In this document: in pieces, positions 1-10,320 of the stretch
Layout: each line of letters opens with the position of its first letter
How positions within the stretch are numbered: position 1 is the first letter of the stretch
Assembly (NCBI GenBank): GCA_964036665.1
Contig: OZ038526.1
Coordinates: 20,894,001-20,958,000 of the forward strand
DNA length: 64,000 bases
Origin: Gordius sp. MW1
Taxonomy: Eukaryota; Nematomorpha; Gordioida; Gordea; Gordiidae
Reading direction: 5' to 3'
Program-made: the position numbers and the translations under genes
Notes under the pieces: model-generated
The model's input: only the letters and a program-made list of their open reading frames with translations
Told to the model about the DNA's origin: nothing
The model's database searches: none

Positions 1-83
1 ATCCAAAAAGGATGGCTTAAATGGGGAAGTATATCCGGTGTAATGTGCGACAAGAAAAAGCCAATATGGTTGAAGAGCAAAGC

Positions 84-467
84 TTACAATCCATCGTAAG
101 ACCGTCCTGCTAAGTGCTTTGACCACTTTTCGGCTTCTTCGAATACTTTCTCCCTTGTTTCCTCGCATAGTACTATATCATGAGCATATAGCATACACCA
201 TGGCGATGGCTTTTGAATGTTCCTCGTTATCGTGTCTATAACTATATTAAATAAAAAGGGACTTAAAGTAGATCCTTGATGTAATCCAATTTTAACCCGA
301 AAAAATTTAGAGTCTCCAACTGTCGTCCTATAGCAAGAGTTTGAGGCTTCATAAATATTTTTCATAAATCGTATATATGCGTCAGGGGGATTTTGTTTTC
401 TCAGGCACCACCATATTAAATCGCGGGGAACCGTGTCATAAGCTTTCTTCAAGTCGATAAAGAACAA
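84..467 (-). pseudogene. LINE reverse transcriptase core fragment
   Basis: A 127-residue ORF carries the RT palm landmarks: FIDLKKAYDTVPR (first catalytic Asp region), GLHQGSTLSPFLF (primer-grip side) and YAHDIVL in the place of the catalytic Y/FADD box, so the first Asp of that pair is His here and activity is unlikely. It continues the RT segment at 2070-2264; the sequence between them is a later insertion. The ORF ends near 84, and the rest of the RT reads off the left edge in other frames. Confidence 0.85.
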
Positions 468-469
468 AT

Positions 470-2045
470 TAGTGATGTTATGCGGCGCGCCATTTTACAC
501 CCGCGCCTTAATAAAGAGACTAAGAAGCTACACCCTTATAAAGGTCCATCGTAAGACGCGCTTGCCTAGTGTAAGGTCACTATTTTTTTACTAATTCCCT
601 CCCCCATGGTCCTAAATTTTAGAAAATAGAATCGCCACATGTGCCATTACATTAGTTACATTAACCGTTTCATTGATGAACAAATAAGGCATGAGAGAGA
701 GTACTTTGTACTATTTACTTTTTTTTAACATAAAATAGCAACACTGTGGATAAATCAACGCGTAAATGGGGGGGGGACGGAAAATTCCTGAAATTTTTTT
801 TGATTATTAACTAAATTAAATGGATTAAAATACTATAATTTGTTACATCAAAGACTTTAAGACACTTATAAAAACCTAGAAACATAAGAAGGATTTTTTG
901 AAGGAGGGAGTTATAAAATTTTCATGGTTAAATTTTTTTGTAACTATTTTTTTGGAAAATGATTTTTTTTACGGTAGCTTGCCCCACCCTTAGGTGAGTG
1001 GGCACAGCAGCGTGCCAGACTTGTTGGTTGTTTAATTTTTATTTTTAATTACAAATAGAATGTAATAAAATTTTGCCAGCTTCACCCCCCTCGAGAAATG
1101 TTTATTTGATTCTTTATTTTTATATTGCCTAACCTACTGCATGACAATTTCCAATTTATTTATCGAAAATGAAACAAGGATAATTTGGCGTTATAAATAA
1201 AAGAGTTTAAAAAATAATTACCACACAGGATTATTTGGGACAAGCCTCTACATCAGTCCCTGGCGAAAGAATACCGTCCGCCGTCAATACCCTGACTAAT
1301 AAAAGAAATAAATTGTCGTCTGCTAATTTAAAATATAGTTTATGTTTAAATAGCTGGAACACTCTGTAAATAATGTAATTAGTTTATATCGTTATATACA
1401 CATTATGTTAATAATTTTTTTTGAAAAAAAATGTTTGTTGTGCTTTTACTTGTTACAGATAAATATTAGTCGAAAGATAAAAATAATTTATAATTTGTGT
1501 AAAAATTACAAGGGCTTAAGAACATTATATTTTGGACGGGAATAACAAAAACACCAAGCTTAGATACAATTTATTTAATATTGTAACTCTCCCTTCCCCT
1601 TACACCACCCCCCCCCCCCCCAAAAAAAAAAAAATTATACAATCCTGCGTACGCCCCTGGCTTAATTGTTATAATAAAAGTGAAAGTTGAATGTCCTGTC
1701 CGGTACTTAGCAAAGTCTTAATTTAATATTAGTTTACTTACACTTTATAGATAGGATAGCTTAATTAACAAATGACTGCACTGCACGCACAACAGCACAC
1801 ATCGTGGTGATGATGATGACAATAACAACTAGCTAATAACACCCCCTTAGCATATATCTAATGGTCAATCGGGTCTCTATGAAAAAATAATAGACTAGCT
1901 AATGGTCGGTATTCAACACACTCACACTGAATGTCTTCACCAGAAAAGGAGACTAACAGTGTGGGTGTGGCTCTTTTTCTTAAGACTACAATACCCCCTC
2001 ATCACACCCTAGGGCGCGCTATCTAGCGCGCCCGTCACATCACTA
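470..2045. mobile_element. Non-autonomous hAT-like element, copy 1
   Basis: Starts TAGTGATGTTATGCGGCGCG and ends ACATCACTA, with a GC-rich palindrome (agggcgcgctatctagcgcg) just inside the right end. It is the same family as 21424-22540, which has a perfect 8-bp target duplication; here the flanks no longer match. It sits inside the LINE reverse transcriptase, between the KDLHMV and FIDLKKAYD parts. No coding sequence is visible; a poly-C/poly-A run lies near 1607-1635. The length (1576 bp against 1117) suggests different internal deletions. Confidence 0.75.
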
Positions 2046-2987
2046 GACCATATGTAGGTCTTTCCTCTTTTAACCATACTTATCCATGATTTGTCTTAGT
2101 GCGAAGTTTGGGTCGATTGTGGATTTGCCGGCCACAAATCCGAATTGATTAGCCGATATTTCCACCTCATTTTTCAGCCTTGTTACTAAGATCCTTCCAT
2201 AAGCTTCAAGGAGTGGCAAGTTAGCTTGATACCTCTGTAATTGCCACAGTCTTGAGGGTCTCATTCGCCTTTAAAAGAGTATAATCGTGCTTGCTCTCCA
2301 TTGATTAGGAATTCGCTCTTCTACCAATATCTTGTTAAGGAGGTTCGTCATGGTTGTGACTCCTTCTTCACGACATCCGAGCAATGCTTCCATAGGTATT
2401 CCATCTGGTACATTTGCTTTTCCTTTTGGCATCTTGTTAATCAGTGTCCTAACTTTATCCTCCTGAAAGAGTTCGACCATACTTATATTTGGCTCAATTT
2501 TGGGGAGGGAATCCTTGTCATTTGCAATATTCATAAGTTTCTTAAAATATCTTTCCATCACTTCCTTCGGCTTGAATAAGGTTTGACCTTTCTCGTTTTT
2601 GACTATTTAAGAACTCCGACATCGCGACTTTTCTTCTCCCTTATCCTAGCCAATTTGTACATAAGCCTATCGCCCCCTTTATGATCCAGTTTGTTTGCCA
2701 TCTCGGTGTAGGCGGCATTTTTCGCTTTTGCAACGGCCTTTTTGCGGCCCTCTTTGCGTCCCTATATTCTTGATAATCCTCCGACTTATTTGATTTATGC
2801 CACCGTCTATATAAATTTTCTTTCTTTCGATGAAATCCTTAACCGATTGATCCCACCACCATAGTTCCCTATTCATAGCTTTGCCTCCTTTGGTCTGTCC
2901 TAAAACACGAATCGCTGTTCCCTTAATGTCCTTAGATAGCGTCTCCCAATCGTCGCCTACGTCCCTTTGCAACTTCCTTGCACCCAA
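2046..2987 (-). pseudogene. LINE linker and N-terminal RT fragment
   Basis: Three ORFs in shifted frames continue the LINE. 2987-2679 holds the linker with the tryptophan motif GKAMNRELWWWDQSVKDF; 2561-2271 holds NKMPKGKANVPDGIPMEALLG and NQWRASTIILF; 2264-2070 holds NQFGFVAGKSTIDPNFALRQ. These match the expected order of RT motifs 0-2a. At least two frameshifts separate them. Fragments of one host-unrelated mobile gene, not a cellular gene. Confidence 0.8.
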
Positions 2988-2993
2988 GAGTGA

Positions 2994-3604
2994 GGAGAGA
3001 TATTATCTTATTTCTAGGTATATCAAGTGGTAAGTTTTATTATTCTAATTTAGATCACATGTAACAAAGGAACATATATATTCCACAAGGTATATCGAAC
3101 TTAAAAGTACTTATAATAAAACGTATATCATACAAATACACAATCATTACATTTCTCCTTATCTTAAAGATCGTACTCATCATGATACCGTAAGGCGGTA
3201 TCGGTCTTCTATTTGACCTTCTCAAAGTAGTAGCTTCTAATTGAACCTCCGGTTGCATATTCGGTACGTTACTAACATCGGTATTTGACCTTCTTAAAGT
3301 AGGAGCTTCTAATTGATCCTCCGGTTGCATATTCGGTACGTTACTAACGTCGGTTCTATTCTCTGTCGTTGGTATAACTCCAGACCTATATCTAGATCTT
3401 AATTGATCCGCGTGTTTTCTTCGGAAACCATTATCAGTTCGTACACTATAAGAATGTTCCCCTTTTCTTTTAACAATTACGCCTTTATACCAACCGGGTT
3501 TTATTTCATTTTTAATCCATACCAGATCGCCCGATCGTCGACGTATTTTATAGCCTTTCGTATCGAATTCGGGGTTCATATATCTTTCTTCTTTCGGGAA
3601 ATAC
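2994..3604 (-). mobile_element. Ty3/Gypsy-like LTR retroelement fragment (fossil)
   Basis: Within the LINE endonuclease ORF the reading changes to the C-terminal end of a Gypsy-type integrase/pol: GDLVWIKNE, KPGWYKGVIVKRKGEHSY and RRKHADQLRSRYRS, then a short imperfect internal duplication ending in LRRSNRRPIPPYG. A purine-rich tract near 3155 is followed by a possible short 3' LTR (about 3153-2994). Only the 3' part is present, so it is a broken remnant inserted into the older LINE. The exact borders are inferred from where LINE similarity stops and resumes. Confidence 0.65.
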
Positions 3605-4335
3605 TCTTCTGTCAAGATCCGTAACAAAAAGACGATGTTGCATGGCGATTCTTCTTCCGGTATTACCTTGCAATCCTTGATACTACATAAGTCCTTTCGC
3701 CGTATGAGCAGAGAGTCTATATGACTAAAATTCTTCCCACTTCTATAAATCAAAATATGATCTTCGCGTTTTTGAAAATAGGTGTTAACGATCGCCATGT
3801 CATATGCTTGGGATACTTGGATAAGTTTTTCCCCTTCTTTGTTCTTCAGACCATGCCCATATCCTCCATGATTGCGTTCATACCCGAGGCGATCTTTCCC
3901 TACGTGAGCGTAGAAATCTGCCCCAATAATTAACCTCTCTTCCTGTCCTATTCCTTGTATTTCCTTTTCCAATGAATCGAAGAATATGTCTTTCTCTGAT
4001 TTCGAACACCCAATTTGGGGAGCATATGCGCACATAACGGTTAGGAGGCCCCCTTGATCTGCAATCTTCACCCACATTAGCCTGTCGGAACAACGCTTGA
4101 CTTCCACCACCTTGTCCTTGAACGATTCGCTTAGAACGATACCGACCCCGTTTCTACGTTTGATGACCCACTGTAGAAATGCTTGTATCCTTCTTTTAAT
4201 TCCCGAGCTTTCGTTCCCACCTCGTCTCTTGTAGGCAAGCGATGTATACCTTTATTCTTTTTAGCATTTGTGCGACCTCGATGCTCTTCCCCGTCAACAT
4301 TCCCCCATTCCAGCACGTTATTCGCATTCTTTCAT
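3605..4335 (-). pseudogene. LINE AP-endonuclease domain remnant
   Basis: Minus-strand reading in two or three frames gives RITCWNGGMLTGKS, ACLQETRWER, VMCAYAPQIGCS, LIIGADFYAHVGKDRLG, VNTYFQKREDH, SHIDSLLIRRK and finally an AMQHRLFVTDL-like end. This is the exonuclease-endonuclease-phosphatase fold of AP-type LINEs; the usual GDFN motif reads GADF and the usual DY is DS. It is frameshifted between 4316 and 4110. Confidence 0.8.
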
Positions 4336-4369
4336 CAACTAATTTCCTTAACCGCCTTCGTTGTGAGTC

Positions 4370-4804
4370 AAATTACCCTATGCCCCCCCCCTACAAGGGC
4401 CTATGCCTCAAGTGATGTGAGTTCGAATCCCGGCGAGGGCAAATTTTTTTTGATTTGTCTTTTTAATACCATTGATAATATGGCATTTTGACCGTCCGCT
4501 GGCCGCTGACCAATGAATAAAATGACCACTGGCCAAATTGTGAATCGAAATTGTTTTAACGTTTTCTTCGTCTCTCATGTATTTATATCCTTTTTGACAG
4601 TGTCCTGGCTACTGACCAATGAAAAAAGGACTATTGGCCAAAGTATATCAATTTTTTTTCTATATTTTAAATATAGGCTATTTGGCCATTGATCAGTATA
4701 AAATGACCACTGTGCAAAGTGAGGTTAAGATCAAATTTTTTCTCTAGCTTATAATTAATGGCCAGTATTTGGCAGTCTGCTGGCTACTGACCAATGAAAA
4801 AAAT
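4370..4804. repeat. Composite repeat array with tRNA B-box-like segment
   Basis: Begins with a C-run and a segment holding gttcgaatcccggcgagggc, which resembles a tRNA B box and may mark a SINE origin. Units then follow with the core 'tggctgctgaccaatgaaaaaaatgaccattggccaaa', split here as gctactgaccaatg and gaccattggcc. Divergent copies recur at 7982-8220, 8940-9960, 30825-32570, 45785-47030, 52690-53810 and, inverted, at 54568-55930. Confidence 0.7.
4797..4804. repeat. Left target-site duplication of RT element
   Basis: AAAAAAAT immediately left of the element; the same eight bases sit at 7982-7989. Joining the flanks rebuilds the array unit gaccaatgaaaaaaatgacc, which occurs uninterrupted near 9159. 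Confidence 0.85.
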
Positions 4805-4843
4805 TAGTGATGCGGAAAAACCGAGAAAAATCTCGGTATTTTC

Positions 4844-4990
4844 ATGGTTAACCTTAAAGCACTTTGCCCCTCCTGCAAGAGAATCATTGGAATAAATAAA
4901 AAATTCTTCTTCTTTTTACATGGCCCTATGTCAGCAAGATGTAAATATTCTGGTCAAAAAGCACCACCAGTAAGTGCAATCCCCCTATAA
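4844..4990 (+). pseudogene. N-terminal zinc-knuckle part of RT element
   Basis: ATG at 4844 opens MVNLKALCPSCKRIIG, then FLHGPMSARCKYSGQ: a C-x2-C...H...C pattern like the zinc finger that starts R2-group RT proteins. The frame closes at 4990 after a C-run; the next frame is open from at least 4981 through 5421, so a one-base slip in the C-run probably separates them. The ATG lies only 39 bp inside the element's left end. Confidence 0.6.
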
Positions 4991-5421
4991 CGATTATAGG
5001 TGATATCGGAGAACAAACATCTCCTTTAATAGCAAATGTAGAGGATGATCAAGCAGAAGTTGAAGAGAGCCATGTCCTTGATTTTAATGATTACAGCTTG
5101 CCAACCAATGTTTTACCTCCAGATTTTTCATGGAGTAATTCCTTCCTTACCCTCTCCTTCCCTAACACGTTATCTAGAATTCCTAGAGGGGCAAGACAGG
5201 CTGTTCAACAACTTATTATAAATTTGATAACCTCCATAACTAATAATCCTATGAACCTTGCTAATTGGGACAAAATCCTTAAATTCTCATACCACACTCT
5301 CTTTATCAGGCCTCCCGAAGACTTAAACCTATCTAAACAGATAAAAGACTCCATCGTTACTTTTGATATCAATAAACCCTATGTTCTTCCCATACAAAAC
5401 CTGCTTTTGCATCATCACTGA
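4981..5421 (+). pseudogene. Spacer region of RT protein
   Basis: An open frame joins the zinc-knuckle part to the RT domain. It is acidic at first (EDDQAEVEESHVLDF), then SRIPRGARQAVQQL and NWDKILKFSYHTLF, a region found ahead of RT in this protein type. A frame change near 5415 leads into the RT frame, whose upstream extension reads KHTAKLVSNKINHFN before 5484. Confidence 0.55.
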
Positions 5422-5483
5422 AACATACTGCAAAGCTAGTATCTAACAAAATTAACCACTTTAATCCAAAAGGAGCTCTGAGG

Positions 5484-6629
5484 GTGTTTTATGGCAACGA
5501 TACAATCGCCCCAAGCACACAGGAAACTTACAACCAGCTTATACTAAAACATCCTCCTTCTTCATCCTCAGATAAATATCCCCACTCTAAATCCAACATA
5601 TCCTTAGATTCCGCTGAGGTCGCCGAAGCCATTAACTCATTTCCCCTAGATTCTGCAGCTGGCCTAGACGGAATCCGCCCTATATATCTCCAAGATTTAC
5701 TTAAAATGAATAACCTTAACTCAACATGCCTCTTAAAGGCCATAACATCTTTATGCAACCTTATTGTTAATGGGAACATACCTTATGAAATAATACCTAT
5801 TCTGTTTGGCGCCAAATTGATAGGGATTAAGAAGCCAGATAATTCCCTAAGACCTATCGCTATTGGCGGAGTATTTAGGAGGATTATTTCGAAAATAATA
5901 TGCAATAAAATTAAACCGATTCTTTCCATCAACCTAAGTCCACACCAATTAGGTTTTGGAATAAAGGGAGGCTGCGAAGCTGCTAGTCATGCCGCTAGGC
6001 TAGCCCTCGAATTCATACCATCGGACCATTGCATGGTCAAATTAGACTTTGCTAACGCTTTCAATTGCATTCGTAGAGACGTACTTATTAAAAATTTTCT
6101 CGAGGATTTTCCAGAGTTCTATAACTACATCCTATCAAGTTATGGCTCAACATCCTTTTTAAGATTTGGGGATTTTACAGTTAAATCAACTGAAGGTATC
6201 CAACAGGGTGACCCATTGGGTCCGCCATTATTTTGCTTAGGTATTCAAAGTTTAGTAGAAAAAATATCGCACGAATGCGACCTATCATTAAATATATGGT
6301 ACTTGGACGATGCCACCCTTTGTGGCCATCCTCGCGAAGTTTTTAAAGCTATCAAAATTATAAAAGAATTCGAACCAATTTTAAAACTTAGACTAAATGA
6401 GACCAAATGTGAGATCTTTCAACCCCCTGACTACACATTATATCCCCACGTTACCCCTTTTTTAGCAATCAAGAAAGACGCTATGTGCCACCTTGGATCG
6501 CCCATAGGCGGTAGAGTTGGACTCGCTACTTATTTGGAGAAAAATCTCTCTATTTTAAAGTCAAAGTTAGATCTCTTAAAGTGTCTGCCTTCACACCACG
6601 CTTTTTACATAATAAAAAAACTATTTTAA
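5484..6629 (+). CDS. Reverse transcriptase domain (R2-group-like)
   Basis: 381 residues with every RT palm motif: SAAGLDGIRPIYLQ, SLRPIAIGGVFRRIISK, HQLGFGIKGGCEAASH, KLDFANAFNCIRRD (catalytic Asp), STEGIQQGDPLGPPLF, WYLDDATLCG (catalytic DD) and CHLGSPIGG. The active-site aspartates are all present. The polypeptide would make DNA from the element's RNA. Its sequence type (GIQQGDPLGP, YLDD-T) is that of non-LTR elements lacking an AP endonuclease. The frame ends at 6629 with the protein continuing in another frame, so this copy is interrupted although the RT core is whole. Confidence 0.85.
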   Translation: MFYGNDTIAPSTQETYNQLILKHPPSSSSDKYPHSKSNISLDSAEVAEAINSFPLDSAAGLDGIRPIYLQDLLKMNNLNSTCLLKAITSLCNLIVNGNIPYEIIPILFGAKLIGIKKPDNSLRPIAIGGVFRRIISKIICNKIKPILSINLSPHQLGFGIKGGCEAASHAARLALEFIPSDHCMVKLDFANAFNCIRRDVLIKNFLEDFPEFYNYILSSYGSTSFLRFGDFTVKSTEGIQQGDPLGPPLFCLGIQSLVEKISHECDLSLNIWYLDDATLCGHPREVFKAIKIIKEFEPILKLRLNETKCEIFQPPDYTLYPHVTPFLAIKKDAMCHLGSPIGGRVGLATYLEKNLSILKSKLDLLKCLPSHHAFYIIKKLF

Positions 6630-6689
6630 TATTTCAAAGATTCAGCACTGTTTTCGCTCTTCAAGTGCTTTTTTACACTCGGAAATTTT

Positions 6690-7686
6690 AAACCTCTTCG
6701 AACAAAATATTAAATCTATTTTACAATCTATTTTAAATATTAAATTCAATACTCATAGCTGGTTACAAGCTTCCCTACCAACCAAATCGGGTGGTTTAGG
6801 GATTCGCTCACCGGCCTCAATATCTCTAGTCTCCTTTATTTCATCTTATAAATCCGTACAAGATACCATTTTTAAGTTGTATCCGGTTAAAGAAGACCCG
6901 CTTCTACCCATTGCTTTAGCTACTTGGGAAAACAACACCAATCCCGAAACACCTTTGCCACAAACCTCACGACAAAGAGATTGGGTTTGGGATGCCGGAC
7001 TTGTGTTGCACTCCGTTGATTATGTAATTTCGAGTAGCGATGCAAGTCAGTGTTCTAATTTAAGATCGTTTTTGTTTGATGGCTCAGGTCACGAATGGCT
7101 AGAGGCCTACCCAAGCTGTCTCACCGGGATGATGCTGGAGGACTCGGAGCTTTCGTACTCCATAGCACTCGGGCTAGGGGTGAAATTTTCGAAGCCATTT
7201 ACTAGCCGAAATTGCAGCATACTCGTAGACGAACAAGCCAGGCATCCCTTACACTGCCTGGCAAACAAATTCAAATATGCTAGACACAATAAGGCCAACG
7301 CCTTAATTCAAAGTGCCCTGAAGAGAGCAAAGATTCCATCCATCTTGGAGCCATCGGACCCCGCCTTGGAGGGACGTATGCGTCCTGATGGATCTTCTTT
7401 AGTCCCATGGAGCAATGGTCTTCACCTTAAATGGGACTTCACATGTATTGACCTATTTGCCCCCTTCAACTGCAACAATGATTCTTTAGCTGTTGCAGAG
7501 GGGCGGAAAACCAATAAATACAAAGCCCTATTATCCTCAAATATTTTTATTCCATTGGTTGCTTCGTGTTCAGGCACCTTTGGCAAACAGGCCTTAGCTT
7601 TTTTTAAAGAGGTTGGAAGACGTTCTCAGTCTACACTTTACATAGAAAATGTTATTTTTTTGAATGAATTCCTATCTTTATATTGA
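6690..7686 (+). CDS. RT C-terminal tail with restriction-like endonuclease motifs
   Basis: The open frame starts near 6690 (SWLQASLPTKSGGLGIRS, a thumb-like segment) and runs to the stop at 7686. It holds a metal-knuckle pattern, C-x13-C then RH (CSILVDEQARHPLHC ... YARHNKAN), followed by LEPSDPALEGRMRPDGSSL and LKWDFTCIDLF. RPDG...WDFT matches the PD-(D/E)xK-type core of the endonuclease that R2-group elements use to nick their target. The catalytic assignment is inferred from family knowledge. About 300 bp of 3' sequence then leads to the gagacgag-rich terminus. Confidence 0.7.
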
Positions 7687-7981
7687 CAATGAGATGTCGT
7701 GTCCCACTTAATCTTTAAAAAGTTTGTGTATTAAAGTTTATCAAAAAATATAAAAATTTGCCATTTTAATTTTTTAACACTTATTTAAATTTTTTAATAA
7801 AACGGGAGAAATTTTTATTCCGTATATATTTTTTTAAAAAAGTCGAGACGAGACGAGAAATCTTGTCGAGACAAGATCGAGATTTTTCTAGACTGAGACA
7901 AGACGAGATCGAGATTTTCATAATCGCTACCGAGACGAGACGAGATTTTGTTTTCGAGACCGAGACGAGATCGAAACACTA

Positions 7982-8220
7982 AAAAAAATGACCACTGGCC
8001 AAAGTGAGATTAAATCAATTTTTTTTAGTTTATAATTATAGGCTAGTTATTTGGCTGTCTGCTGACCATTAGAAAAAATGACCACTGCCCAAAGTGTATA
8101 TCGCATTTTTTTCTATATTATAAATATATAAGCTATTTGGCCGTCTAACCAATGGAAAAAATGACCAATGAAGGTCTGATTGGACATTTTTTTCGTTTTT
8201 TTAATATCTTGTTTATATTA
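7982..8220 (+). repeat. Continuation of the ~110-bp repeat array
   Basis: Right half of the array that the RT element split; starts with the right TSD (7982-7989) and carries gaccactggccaaagtg units. Confidence 0.7.
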
Positions 8221-8880
8221 TACATATGCGCATGATTTGAATAGAGTCTATATTCATAATTCAAATTATGGGTCGCCTACACCAAATTTTTTAAATTTAT
8301 ACAGTATCAAAAAAACTCTAAATTAAAAGTTGTACGTTTTGGAAGGATGACTATTGTTTTTCCAAGGTCATACCTTTTATTTGCGTTCCTTTCGTGATTT
8401 TGATTAATTTGGAAGTTGATAAATAAGAATGAATGAAAGAAAACCTATTCCTCAATAAATAATGTATTAATAAATGTTTTATAGCAGGTTTTACAAAAAT
8501 TTTCCTTTTTAAATATTTGTATAAATAAATAACTAATCATTTTGCATTTTAGACCCCCCCCCTAGGCATTCTCGCCCTTCCCACCTTTCGCCTATAAATT
8601 GCATAGCAACTATGCTACGTTTATACGGAGTATAAATGAGTTTCGTTCCCACTTCTCCCTTCCCCCCCTCCTCCCCCCCCCCTTCCTTCCCATTAGGGGT
8701 GAAGTTCCTGGTTATTAATTTCTATTCAGGGCTCGCTTTTCTTTGTCCGCTCGTCCGTCCGTCCGTCCAACTTGTATCTACTGATGTGGGGTCGAATCCC
8801 GGCGAGGGCAAATTTTTTTTAATTTTTTTTTTAATTAATATATTGTTCTTGTTAATACCAATGATAAATATGACTTTTTG
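8221..8880 (+). repeat. Dispersed ~600-bp repeat, copy 1
   Basis: From atgcgcatgatttgaatag through cattctcgcccttcccacc and a C-rich stretch. The 10321-10880 region repeats this in the same orientation with small indels. The terminal C/T-rich segment next to 'aaattgcatagcaa' is shared with 32395-32560 and 53630-53810. Confidence 0.65.
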
Positions 8881-9962
8881 ACCGTAACCTGGCAGTGTAA
8901 AGAAAATTTTTTTTCGTTTCTTGAATTGCTACATTTGGTTAACATTGATAACTACCCTATGCCCCCCCCCTACAAGGGCCTATGCCTCTACTGATATGGG
9001 TCCCCGTGCCCTCCCCCCTACAAAGACCTATGCCTCTACTTATGTGGGTTCGAACACCGGCGAATGCAAATTTTTTTATTTCATTTTTTTAATTAATAGA
9101 TTTTTCTTGTTAATACCATTGATAATATGGCTTTTTGACCGTCTCCTGGCTACTGACCAATGAAAAAAATGACCATTGATCAAAGTGTAAATCGAAATTT
9201 GTTTTCCGTTTTTTGAATTGCTATATTTGGTTAACATTAATAATTACCCTATGCCCCCCCCCTTAAAGGGCCTATGCCTCTATTAAAATGGGTCCCTGTG
9301 CCCCCCCCTTACAAAGGCCTATGCCTCTACTGATGTGGGTCCGAACCTCGGCGAGGGCCAATTTTTTTTTAAATTAATATATTGTTCTTGTTAATACCAT
9401 TGATAATATGGCTTTTACCGTGTCCTCGCTACTGACCAACGAAAAAAATGACCATTGGCCAAAGTATGAATTGGAATTTTTTTCCGTTTTTTGGATTGCT
9501 ATATTTGATTAACTTTGAAATTACCTTAAGCCCCCCCCCCCCTATATGTCTCTACTGATATGGGTCCCCGTGCCCCCCCCCCCCTACAAAGGCCTAAGCC
9601 TCTACTATGTGGGTTCGAATCTCGGCGAGGGAAAACTTTTTTTTAAATTAATAATTAATATATTGTTCTTGTTAATACTTTATTGGCTTTTTGGCCGTCC
9701 GCTGGCTGCTGACCAATACAAAAAAATGACCATTGGCCAAAGTGTATCAAATTTATTTTCTATATTATAAATGTAGGTTATTTGACCGTTTGCTGGCCAC
9801 TGACCAATAAAAAAATGACCACTGGCCAAAGTGAGATTAAAATCTATTTTTCTAGATTATAATTATAGGCTAGTTATTTGGCTGTCTGCTGACCATAAGA
9901 AAAAATGTCCACTGGCCAAAGTGTATATAGCATTTTTTTCTATATTATAATTATAGGCTTAT
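8760..9962 (+). repeat. Tandem composite repeats with tRNA B-box-like motif
   Basis: At least four units of 'ctatgcctctactgatgtgg' plus gttcgaatcccggcgagggc, a T/A run, 'ttcttgttaataccattgat' and the gaccaatg...ccattggccaaag core. The ORFs through it are satellite translations and should not be read as genes. Confidence 0.7.
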
Positions 9963-10234
9963 TGGGAGGGAGTACTCTTTATTGAAGGTAAATAAGAAAG
10001 TGAGGGAAAAGAAAAGAGTTCGTAAGCAAACAAGTGTTTTACACTTCTTTATATAATCGCGAATTGATCTAAATAATACATTAAGTCAATTTACATTTAG
10101 TGGTCAATCCGCGAACTATCTGTGATAGGTCAATTAACGTGGCTAGTTATATAAAAGGTAATATAAATGAGTCAATTGAATTAAACTTAAGTAAAATGCC
10201 GCGAGCAATCAATTAAATTTTATTGGTTACTACA
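9963..10234. mobile_element. Possible solo LTR (fossil)
   Basis: A 272-bp insert begins TTGGGAGGGAGTACTC and ends GGTTACTACA, breaking a repeat unit at ggct/ggcta. TG...CA ends and a near-matching 5-bp flank suggest a solo LTR. Family not recognised. Confidence 0.3.
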
Positions 10235-10320
10235 GGCTATTTGGCCGTCTGACCAATGGAAAAAATGACCAATGGCCAAAGTCTGTTTTTCGTTTCTTTA
10301 ATATCTTGTTTATAATATAT

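Larger units (their letters stand above)
1..4335 (-). mobile_element. Degenerate AP-endonuclease LINE, interrupted twice
   Basis: Pieces of one non-LTR retrotransposon lie in collinear order on the minus strand: endonuclease (4335-3605), linker (2987-2679), early reverse transcriptase (2561-2046) and RT core (467-84), running off the left edge. The order and motifs match the family often annotated as craniofacial development protein 2-like endonuclease plus RT; clade placement (RTE-like or a relative) is uncertain. It is split by an LTR-element fragment at 2994-3604 and a hAT-like insertion at 470-2045. Several frame breaks show it is dead. A 3' end of the same family recurs at 26055-26275. 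Confidence 0.85.
4805..7981 (+). mobile_element. Reverse-transcriptase element with hAT-like ends and 8-bp TSD
   Basis: A 3177-bp unit starts TAGTGATGCGGAAAAACCGA and ends GATCGAAACACTA, flanked by an exact 8-bp duplication (AAAAAAAT). It encodes, in order, a zinc knuckle, a reverse transcriptase and a C-terminal restriction-like endonuclease-type tail. The right end holds repeats of gagacgagacgag. The 19663-20846 element shares about 37 bp of the left end and about 340 bp of the right end, including the end of the RT gene. RT genes of this type normally belong to non-LTR retrotransposons of the R2/NeSL/CRE group, which do not have such ends. Roughly three frame breaks, so this copy is probably inactive. 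Confidence 0.8.

Noticed and set aside
3055-4110. A single 351-residue cellular protein
   Set aside because: The N-terminal half is LINE endonuclease and the C-terminal half Gypsy-like pol; the fusion comes from an insertion.
5528-5779. Minus-strand ORF opposite the RT domain (also 7107-7298)
   Set aside because: Shadow of the RT frame.
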